A stretch of 21,512 nt of DNA from Stramenopiles sp. TOSAG23-3 (taxonomy: Eukaryota > Sar). Below, one piece after another: positions 1 to 6,795 of the stretch; the stretch's first letter is position 1; the number at the start of each line of letters is the position of its first letter. The stretch is taken from NCBI GenBank assembly GCA_900128585.1, contig LT642252.1, positions 1-21,512 on the forward strand, in the 5' to 3' direction. The translations under genes were made by a program, and so were the position numbers. Under the pieces are notes generated by a model. That model was not told where the DNA came from. It worked only from the letters and a program-made list of their open reading frames with translations, and searched no databases.

Positions 1-214
1 TATATATATATAGTAAAATTGGCTGTTATATTTTAAAAAAACAAATTATATGGCTGTTATATTTATAACATATTGATTGCAGTTGGCGCGCGGCGTAAGT
101 CAAAAAATTAAATTGTTTTTAATCACTTGTGCCGATACGCGCTTGTACGAATATAATTTAGGTCACCTTCCCGGTGCTTCCTTTTCTCTGTACCGCCTCT
201 CCCGAAATATTTTT
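1..214. other. AT-rich intergenic DNA at left edge
   Basis: No gene is seen. It begins with a short TA run and carries two direct copies of a 14-base word (TGGCTGTTATATTT) at 20-33 and 51-64. It lies downstream of the minus-strand gene that ends at 215. No clear AATAAA signal for that gene is visible. Confidence 0.6.
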
Positions 215-1354
215 CTAACTTTCATTTAATGTCACAGCTTGAACGTGGAGTTGAACGAGAGAGTTGACGGTTTGGATGCCGTTAGGACTGTACAGTAGGC
301 TCCCCGTTGCAAGGCTGTCGACGCACCCTAAATCAAAAATGCTATGAGAAACGCAAACGTTACCGTCGGAAAAGGCCACCCATTCCATATCTCCTGCTGC
401 TAACGCAAGAAACTTCCAACCACCTTGCCGTACCCCCAATTCCGACCGTGCAGCATCGTCAGCAAACGCTTTGGACGTGGCGCGTGCGATAGAATCCGCT
501 TGGGACTGGTCCATGCCATGTTCTTTTCCGAAAGAGAACTTCCCGTCTCTTAGCGAACACTTGAACATGGAACATCGAAATTTTTCTTCAGGCTCTTGAA
601 CATTGGCTTCTGGTGCAGGCGCTGTCCCAGTGGTATTTGTGGCCGTCATCAAACCCTTTAGTTTTTGTTTCATGTAAGTTGCCTTTTTCTGAAGCATGGA
701 CGAGAGCGTTTCCGGCTTTGATTGCGTGTCCCCGTTTGATGCGCCAGGATTAGAAAATGTATGCACACAAATGAGAAATGGTTCTTGAAATTGTCGACGG
801 GCGTGATCCTTCTGTAAGGGGTTTTTTGAATTCTCCCACAAGCAAGTCAAAAATTTTCCCATGCAGCACTGCACCGTCTCGTCAAAGGCCTGGGCGATTA
901 ACGGGAGAAAGTTGGCCTTCCTGCCCGCTGTTTTATCGAACGAAAAATTCGTTGACGACACCCTATCACACAACGATTTTACAAAAGCTTCCCCGCCCTC
1001 AACATGAATGCCCCTGAACAATATTGCCGTTATAGTGTACTGCTGTACGCGTTTGATAAAAATGTGAGTACTGTTGACTTCAAAAGACAGCAAGGCAGAA
1101 GAGCCATCGTTGGCGCTTTGAGACGGTTTCCTAGCTACGCTTGTTGCGAAATTTTCCAAAGCAAAGAGCAGGGCGCCCAAATTCATCGCACTCATGGAAG
1201 TCCGCGACTGTTTACAAAACGATGGTAAGCCGAATTTAGAGGTACATTTGTGGTGCCATACCAGTGATCCACTAAGCGTTTCCGTGACAATTACACCGTG
1301 AAGAAAGTTCTCCCTATAACTCCCAGAGCCTTTCTGACGACCTGGGTCGTCCAT
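215..1354 (-). CDS. Uncharacterised protein with possible N-terminal longin-like domain
   Basis: The predicted protein has 379 residues and ends in TAG. The frame stays open upstream to a TTG at 1429, but the first in-frame ATG is at 1354, so I use that start; an upstream exon is possible. Residues about 29-140 have the rhythm of a longin fold: a hydrophobic strand with a glycine turn (SGSLVW...FGLPSF), a helix (GALLFALENFA), then two hydrophobic strands ending near TITAILF. This is the pattern of the MON1/CCZ1/Fuzzy type of longin protein, which act in Rab GTPase activation or planar polarity. Residues about 215-255 are a charged, Thr/Ala/Pro-rich linker. The C-terminal third has alternating hydrophobic strands I cannot name. 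No transmembrane segment is obvious. The coding assignment is fairly firm from length and composition; the longin reading is weak and rests on pattern only. Confidence 0.7.
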   Translation of the reverse strand: MDDPGRQKGSGSYRENFLHGVIVTETLSGSLVWHHKCTSKFGLPSFCKQSRTSMSAMNLGALLFALENFATSVARKPSQSANDGSSALLSFEVNSTHIFIKRVQQYTITAILFRGIHVEGGEAFVKSLCDRVSSTNFSFDKTAGRKANFLPLIAQAFDETVQCCMGKFLTCLWENSKNPLQKDHARRQFQEPFLICVHTFSNPGASNGDTQSKPETLSSMLQKKATYMKQKLKGLMTATNTTGTAPAPEANVQEPEEKFRCSMFKCSLRDGKFSFGKEHGMDQSQADSIARATSKAFADDAARSELGVRQGGWKFLALAAGDMEWVAFSDGNVCVSHSIFDLGCVDSLATGSLLYSPNGIQTVNSLVQLHVQAVTLNES

Positions 1355-1614
1355 CTCTCGACGACCACTTGTCACCGACCAACAATACCTTCTTGTTCCT
1401 CGCGAACAAAAAGAAACTGTCAAAACCAATCAATACAGGTACCGGTATATTCTATTCCTAATTCCTTCAAAAGAGCGGAATAGATAGGGGGTTACAAATC
1501 AAATTCGTATTTCTTCGTCTCTTTATAAGCGAATGTGAAGTTTACCGATCTCTTCTCAATTTTTTGTTTTTTTTTTTGAAAATAATTATTTATTATTATA
1601 CACTGGTACACACA

Positions 1615-1720
1615 ACATAAGAAAGATAGAAGAAGAAAGAAGAAGAAAGAAAGAAAAGAAGAAAAGGAAGAAGAAGAAGATAAAAGAATAAAATAAAAAA
1701 GAAGAAGAAGAGAAGAAGTA
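1615..1720. repeat. Imperfect GAA/GAAA purine tract
   Basis: A roughly 105-base stretch of almost only A and G on the plus strand, built of irregular GAA, GAAA and GAAAA units. Read on the minus strand it gives a spurious Ser/Phe/Leu-rich ORF. Mirror-symmetric purine tracts of this kind can adopt triplex DNA; whether this one does is unknown. Confidence 0.8.
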
Positions 1721-1895
1721 TATCTTAAAATAATAATAATATTCAACCAACTATTATTTTATTTTTTTAAATGTGTAACTGTTCATGCTATTCCCTTGTG
1801 TCATAGAAGGAAGAAGAAGAAGAAGATGATTTTTTTTTTAAATTAGACCTACCCCTGCTACTACTATACTAGACTATAAAGATAAATAAAATAGG

Positions 1896-1923
1896 ACTAC
1901 GAACTACGAACTACGAACTACGA
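1896..1923. repeat. Tandem repeat (ACTACGA)x4
   Basis: Four perfect head-to-tail copies of the heptamer ACTACGA. It is the only minisatellite in this intergenic region that is not a purine tract. Confidence 0.9.
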
Positions 1924-2429
1924 CGAAGTAATTTTTATTAAATTGTTGAATCAATCTATTAAAATAATACTTTATGCTGTGTCTATATAATAATAATAAG
2001 ATTAAATTATATTTGTCATCACTCCAATCCACCCTTCTTCTTCTTCTTTTTTCTTTCTTCTTCTTCGCATATTTATTAGTATAATAAAATTATAAAAAAT
2101 CTTCTACATTCTACATCTTCTTTCTTCTATTCTTCTTCTTCGCCCCTCGCCCCCCACACTAATTAACTACTATTATTAATACTACAGCTTATATAATAAA
2201 AATATTTTAAAAAATAGAGGAGTTGTAGTATCTTACCTGGTACCAAAAGTAGTATAAAAAATACCAAGGTATTTTTGTACATATTGTATAAACAATATGA
2301 ACAGCAAAAAGAAGAAGACTTTATATTTTCTTAGGATTGAATTTATGATTGTGACGAACATAGTGTTTTACGTTTCATCACACGTAAATATTCAGAACAA
2401 GTGTGTGAAGTGCCCCACGGAAGACGACG

Positions 2430-3302
2430 ATGGTATTTTTTATCTGCGACGCTTGCCAGGAAACGCTGAAGAAAAGTGCGGTCGACAAGCATTGCCTTCG
2501 GTGCAGGGACTGTTGGTACCTGTCGTGCGTAGACTGCAGTAAAGTGTTTGCGGGAGAAGAGTTCCGCAAGCATACTAGCTGTGTGTCTGAGGAGGAAAAG
2601 TACCAAGGTTCTCTGTACCGTCCGTCGAAGAAAGGAAAGAAAGCCGACCCTGCCGCGCATTGGAGGTATGCAACTTCGATGGTATCGAAGAACTCGGGCG
2701 TTGACCAGGCCGTTAGAAACGTCTGCAAGGCCCTGCTGGACTCGGATAATTTCCCAAGAAAGGAAAAGAAGTTTTGCAATTTTTTAAAGAATAGTGGCAG
2801 TAGATTACGCATGTCGCTCAGGCTACAACCGAGCGCGGTCTGGAAAGCTATCTCTGAAGAAGCGACACGTCTGAAGGACGCTGCGGAAAAGGAAAAGAAG
2901 GCAAAGGAGGGAGGCAACAATGAAGAAGAGAGTAAAGGAGAGAAGAAAGATTCTGAGGCATCAAAGATCAAAACGCCGAAGCGCGAAGAGAACTCCTTGA
3001 AGCGAAAGAGAGACGACAGTCCCAAAGAGAGCGAAGAGTGGACATCGTGGAAATCTGTGATCCGGGGCGCCATTCGCAAACATACTAAAAAGAAGTCGAA
3101 ACCGATGGTAGACTACGCTACCATTTCATCGGAGGTCATGAAGACGTACCGTGCCTGCTTTTCTAAAGAAATGCCGGGAAAAGAATGGAACCAGACGTTT
3201 CTTAGTAAATGCACCAAAGACAAGAAAGTGAACGTTGTTTGTGAAACGAACGATTCTTCAAATTGTACTTTCTTGTCCCTTCAAAAAAAGAAAGAAAAGT
3301 AA
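2430..3302 (+). CDS. LYAR: LYAR-type nucleolar C2HC zinc-finger protein
   Basis: The 290-residue protein starts at ATG 2430 with the family's MVFF-C-x-x-C opening. Two C2HC zinc fingers are complete: Cys6, Cys9, His21, Cys25, then Cys33, Cys36, His48, Cys51, followed by the SEEEKYQG segment typical of LYAR. A long Lys/Glu-rich low-complexity middle (about 145-200) precedes a C-terminal domain (about 200-275, starting EEWTSWKSVIRGAI) that matches the LYAR C-terminal winged-helix-like region in position and pattern. Known LYAR proteins are nucleolar and take part in pre-rRNA processing and cell growth. The very basic tail and nucleolar family suggest the same role here; this is inference. No intron is needed. 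An AATAAA lies about 90 bases after the stop. The next gene downstream on the same strand, an Sqt1-like fusion, also belongs to a ribosome-assembly family. Confidence 0.92.
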   Translation: MVFFICDACQETLKKSAVDKHCLRCRDCWYLSCVDCSKVFAGEEFRKHTSCVSEEEKYQGSLYRPSKKGKKADPAAHWRYATSMVSKNSGVDQAVRNVCKALLDSDNFPRKEKKFCNFLKNSGSRLRMSLRLQPSAVWKAISEEATRLKDAAEKEKKAKEGGNNEEESKGEKKDSEASKIKTPKREENSLKRKRDDSPKESEEWTSWKSVIRGAIRKHTKKKSKPMVDYATISSEVMKTYRACFSKEMPGKEWNQTFLSKCTKDKKVNVVCETNDSSNCTFLSLQKKKEK

Positions 3303-3603
3303 AAACCTTCTTCCATATATATATGGGGTGCCGGTACTGGCATATAATACTTGTTCTCTTTTAGTGCATGATTCTTTATTTGTGGGTTATATAAATAAAG
3401 AAAATGTGACCAAAAAATATTTTTTTTAAATAATAATTGTGTTTTTTACCTATTTTTTATTTGTTACCAAGGTATTACAGTACTGTACTTAATCAAATTT
3501 TTATATTTTTTTCTGGTCGTTTGTATTTATTTTGATACTTATAATACTAAATTATTTACCTATCAAAAAAATTGGATGGTTCTGAATCCATTGAGGAAGA
3601 AAA

Positions 3604-3634
3604 GAAAAAGAAAAAGAAAAAGAAAAAGAAACGA

Positions 3635-3714
<80 letters not shown>

Positions 3715-3716
3715 AA
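3604..3716. repeat. Compound microsatellite (GAAAAA)x4 then (GAAA)x21
   Basis: Four hexamers GAAAAA at 3604-3627 are followed, after five bases including the only cytosine (3632), by 21 perfect copies of GAAA at 3633-3716. The whole purine block extends from about 3593 to 3735. Copy number at such loci is usually unstable and easily mis-assembled. Confidence 0.92.
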
Positions 3717-3920
3717 AAAAGAAAGAAGAAAAAATGATGATTTTATAATAATAATAATAGGAATTTCATATTTCCCAGTGTTATTTACCTGTTACTATTC
3801 CAATTATCCACAATCCTCCCTCCTCTGCTCTCCTCTTCACAGCACAGACAAATGTATAATTTATTTTAACCACAAAAAAAAAAATTAGTAGTAGCTCGTT
3901 AATAAAAATGTACTATATAT

Positions 3921-3928
3921 TATAAAAG
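3921..3928 (+). promoter_or_regulatory. Putative TATA box for the DUF952-WD40 fusion gene
   Basis: TATAAAAG lies about 190 bases upstream of the ATG at 4113. A pyrimidine-rich stretch ending TTTCAGTCA follows at 3930-3941, close to the usual distance for a start site, and it also resembles a 3' splice site. The two readings cannot be separated without transcript data. Confidence 0.4.
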
Positions 3929-3942
3929 TTTCCTTTCAGTCA

Positions 3943-4074
3943 ATGTCAGATGTATCCAAAAGAGTTCAAAAAGGAAAGGTTGTGAAGCATACTTGGTCTA
4001 TCTTTCTTATCTCAGGCACCTTGACAAATCAACAGTTTGAAACCTTTTCTCTACCTGCCGTTAGGATTGGCTAG
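3943..4074 (+). CDS. Possible upstream ORF of 43 codons
   Basis: An ATG 170 bases ahead of the main start opens a 43-codon frame that closes with TAG 38 bases before the main ATG. The G+C content is higher than in the AT-rich spacer before it. If the transcript starts near the TATA box at 3921, this could lie in the 5' leader and dampen translation of the fusion gene. The peptide (starting MSDVSKRVQKGK) resembles nothing I know. It may equally be ordinary leader sequence. Confidence 0.25.
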   Translation: MSDVSKRVQKGKVVKHTWSIFLISGTLTNQQFETFSLPAVRIG

Positions 4075-4112
4075 CTGGACCCTGAATTTTCGTTTGGAAG
4101 AAGTACACTGAT

Positions 4113-6245
4113 ATGGCAAATTTTGCAGCAGAAGGAGCGGCGCGTCCGCTCCTCCCTTTGTACCATCTTGTTTCGTTAGACACTTACTCGTCCTTTGAGG
4201 ATCCAAAAGACTATGTGCCTCCCACGCATGATAAAGACGGCTTTATCCATTTAACTGAAGACACAAAGGACTTGTTGGACGTCGCTAACCAGTTCTATAA
4301 AGGAGTTCCTGGAGAGTTTCTTTTGCTCGAGTTGGACCCACAGCGTCTTATTGGGAACGTCGTTTTTGAACCAGCAGCCCCCGTTGGAAACACGTCCCCG
4401 TCCTCATCTCAACAGGAGAAACTGTTCCCTCATTTGTACGGGAAAATATGCAAAGAGTCGATCATATCGAAAATTAAAGTATTGCGCAACTCAGCCTCCG
4501 GGGAATTTTTGGAAATATCGTACCCAGTGCTTTCGCTTCTGGGCGGCCGAGTGCTGCTTGGAACCAACGCTGGCGCCAACGACTTGTTGACCGTAAAAAA
4601 GCACAACATTTCTGCGTTTGTCTGCGTCGCTCCAGAGGGTGCTTCGGTGTTATCTAGTCTGGAATTTGGGGAAAGAATGTCTGCCAACGTTTCACCGGAC
4701 AATATGTACATTGAGGAAATCCTTTCGTTCATGGAGAACGCAGACGAAAAGAAGGTTAATGTGCTCGTTTATTCGGCCTTTGGGCGTGAACGGTGCGTGG
4801 CGATTGCAGTGGCGTATTTGATGTACAAGTCGAAGATGACCTTTAAGGATGCGTTGCAACTGATAAGCACTCAGTGGCCCAGAGCGAAACTTGGCAGCGC
4901 CATCGAAGAAACTCTCGTCAAACTCGAAAATACGGATTCCCCGATGCAGCCCGGCGAGAACGAACCGAGCGCGGAAGTGCTGACTGCGAACGACGTGCAG
5001 TCGGTGGTCTACCTGAATGAGAATGCCAACTTGGAGAGCGACGAGGATGATGCAGACGAATCGAACGGTACAGACGACGTAGATAACCTGAAGACCATTG
5101 ATGAATCGGCCGAAGATGCGAAGGGGGTGGTCGATATGTCTTCAAGCAAATTTACGTTTCACGGGGAATCAGTTTACGCGATAGCTGCTGCGTTCAAAAG
5201 TGCAAACGCCGGGGAGCAGGAGGCGGGAAGCGCCGCTTCCAGCGGGCGAGAGCTAATATTGCTTAGTGGAGGCGGCGATGATGTTGGGTATGTTTGGAAA
5301 CCAGACTTGGAGGCCTTGGCGGTGGACACAGTGCCCATGGAACTCAAAGGACACACTGACTCTGTAGCGTCCGTGTCGCTGAGCTGCGACGGAGGGCTGG
5401 CGGCGACGGGATCGTTGGATGGGACGGTCATGATATGGGACACCAACAAAGGGACCATGTCGGCCAAATTAGAGGGTCCTGGAGAAGACATTGAATGGAT
5501 AAACTGGCACCCCAAAGGAGCTGTTGTTTTGGCAGGGTCGACCGATTCGACGGTTTGGATGTGGACTGCGACAGGGCGATGCATGCAAGTGTTCTCAGGA
5601 CACGAAGATGCCGTAACTTGTGGTCAATTTTTGCCAAACGGGAAAGGAGTTGTCACTGGCTGTGGCGATGGCAGTGCAAAAATATGGGCTCCGAAATCGG
5701 GAAAATGCAGGCACACGTTTGACAGCAAAAAGGGTGGCCAATGGCATACTCGAGGCAGTGCTATCGTTCAACTGGCTGTTAGCAACGCGAGTGACCTGCT
5801 CCTTACTGGTAGCATTGATGGCACTGCACGGCTAGCGCACATTCAAAACAAAAAAATTTTAGGTACGCTCCCGCATCGACGGGAAGGGTCTTTGCTCGGG
5901 CATACTGTGGAAGCAGTAGATTTTTCTACAATTTTGCCCTGGTGTGTCACTGGGGGCTCTGCTGGGCTGGTTAAGGTTTGGGATTTGTCCACGCTTGCAA
6001 CCCGCCATGAGTTCAAACACGATGCTGGCGTCATTAAAGCAAAATTTGTGGACAGTCATGCTCAGATTGTTGTTACCTGTTCCGTCGATCAAAGTATACG
6101 AATATGGGATGCACGAACGGGAAATGCAGTTCGGAAACTGACCGGGCACACCGACATAGTGCTAGATTTTGCGGTTGCAGATAAATCAATTGTATCTTGT
6201 GGTGATGATGGGGTAGTACGTTTGTTTAAAAACTGTTTGGCATAA
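4113..6245 (+). CDS. DUF952 - pseudo-dual-specificity phosphatase - AAMP/Sqt1-type WD40 fusion protein
   Basis: The protein has 710 residues in one uninterrupted frame. Residues about 15-125 are a DUF952 domain with its hallmark YHL (17-19), GFIHL (43-47) and FPHLYG (105-110) motifs. Residues about 140-272 resemble a dual-specificity phosphatase, but the HCx5R loop reads YSAFGRER: Cys is Ser221, His is Tyr220, and the arginine (Arg227) is kept, so it should be catalytically dead, like STYX. An acidic linker (about 300-345) leads to eight WD40 repeats (347-710). Their EDIEWINWHPKG and VWMWTATGRC motifs mark the AAMP/Sqt1 group; yeast Sqt1 is the 8-bladed chaperone that protects newly made ribosomal protein uL16 (Rpl10). 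A cytosolic role in 60S assembly with an added regulatory head is inferred. The WD40 assignment is firm; what the first two domains do here is unknown. Confidence 0.93.
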   Translation: MANFAAEGAARPLLPLYHLVSLDTYSSFEDPKDYVPPTHDKDGFIHLTEDTKDLLDVANQFYKGVPGEFLLLELDPQRLIGNVVFEPAAPVGNTSPSSSQQEKLFPHLYGKICKESIISKIKVLRNSASGEFLEISYPVLSLLGGRVLLGTNAGANDLLTVKKHNISAFVCVAPEGASVLSSLEFGERMSANVSPDNMYIEEILSFMENADEKKVNVLVYSAFGRERCVAIAVAYLMYKSKMTFKDALQLISTQWPRAKLGSAIEETLVKLENTDSPMQPGENEPSAEVLTANDVQSVVYLNENANLESDEDDADESNGTDDVDNLKTIDESAEDAKGVVDMSSSKFTFHGESVYAIAAAFKSANAGEQEAGSAASSGRELILLSGGGDDVGYVWKPDLEALAVDTVPMELKGHTDSVASVSLSCDGGLAATGSLDGTVMIWDTNKGTMSAKLEGPGEDIEWINWHPKGAVVLAGSTDSTVWMWTATGRCMQVFSGHEDAVTCGQFLPNGKGVVTGCGDGSAKIWAPKSGKCRHTFDSKKGGQWHTRGSAIVQLAVSNASDLLLTGSIDGTARLAHIQNKKILGTLPHRREGSLLGHTVEAVDFSTILPWCVTGGSAGLVKVWDLSTLATRHEFKHDAGVIKAKFVDSHAQIVVTCSVDQSIRIWDARTGNAVRKLTGHTDIVLDFAVADKSIVSCGDDGVVRLFKNCLA

Positions 6246-6795
6246 ACGAAATGGAGATCCTGGGGGGGAGGGGATTAAATAATTTTTTTATGGTAAAATT
6301 AAACGTATACATTACATTCATCTCCATTATTTTATTATAACAGCCAATTTTCTTGTTTTTAAGTGCCTAAAATTGCAGACAATAAATTTTGTTGTTGCGA
6401 AGTACCACGTAACCAGTAAACAGCGGCTCGCTACACCAATCTAAATTAAAAAAAGAGAAAACAGAGAGAGGCTTTCGTCGCATGCTTCTCTTCCTCTGCT
6501 GCATCGTATAGGTCTTGGGCTTTTTGTGTAATCGCACATGGCCATGGATCTTCAGATTTGCAGCAGCAGCAGCGCACACCACGGTCGCCAATGACGCGCC
6601 AACTTTTTCTTGTTACCGTGATGTGCAGAAGATGAATTAGCCCATACATATTACTCTCTGCTGGCTATATCTAAAAATATTTTTAAAAAACTAATTATAT
6701 ATCATAGTATGTTCTTAAAATATTAATATTATAGTCCAGTTGTTTTTTAATTTTAAAAAAATAAAAATCTCTGTCTATGCATACTTACTCTCAAC
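6246..6795. other. Intergenic region between convergent genes, with a GC-richer coding-like island
   Basis: The flanks are AT-rich, but 6380-6650 is clearly richer in G+C and contains two overlapping minus-strand open frames (one from ATG 6649 to 6446, the other without ATG ending at 6367). A pyrimidine-rich run ending in TTTAATTTAG on the minus strand (about 6441-6470) looks like a 3' splice site. It could be a small intron-containing gene or a gene relic; I cannot assemble a convincing product. A 16-base word at 6336-6351 is the inverse complement of 15-30. Confidence 0.4.

Larger units (their letters stand above)
1355..2429. other. Intergenic region between divergent genes
   Basis: This stretch separates the divergent genes at 215-1354 and 2430-3302. 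It holds a purine tract near 1615-1720, a heptamer repeat at 1896-1923, pyrimidine tracts near 2030-2065 and 2115-2145, and three TACC/GGTA palindromes at 1440-1447, 2234-2242 and 2262-2271. A TATAAAAA-like sequence lies at 2253-2260. The ATG at 2297 opens a frame that overlaps the LYAR start out of frame, so the true transcription start is probably downstream of it. No gene is supported here. Confidence 0.6.
3303..4112. other. Intergenic region with microsatellites and putative promoter
   Basis: AT-rich spacer between two genes on the same strand. It contains an AATAAA at 3394-3399 that could serve the upstream gene, a TACCAAGGTA palindrome at 3465-3474, a long purine microsatellite at 3593-3735, a TATA box at 3921-3928 and a 43-codon upstream ORF at 3943-4074. 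No other gene is seen. Confidence 0.6.

Noticed and set aside
1492-1746. Minus-strand frame rich in Ser, Phe and Leu
   Set aside because: It is simply the translation of the GAA/GAAA purine tract; there is no coding composition or domain.
2297-2542. ATG-initiated frame ahead of and overlapping the LYAR start
   Set aside because: Its second half overlaps the zinc-finger codons in the wrong frame and its first half is AT-rich spacer. The LYAR frame is clearly the real one.
2378-3079. Long minus-strand frame opposite LYAR
   Set aside because: Antisense shadow: the plus-strand frame has intact zinc fingers and a recognised family, whereas this one is Ser/Phe-rich with no motif.
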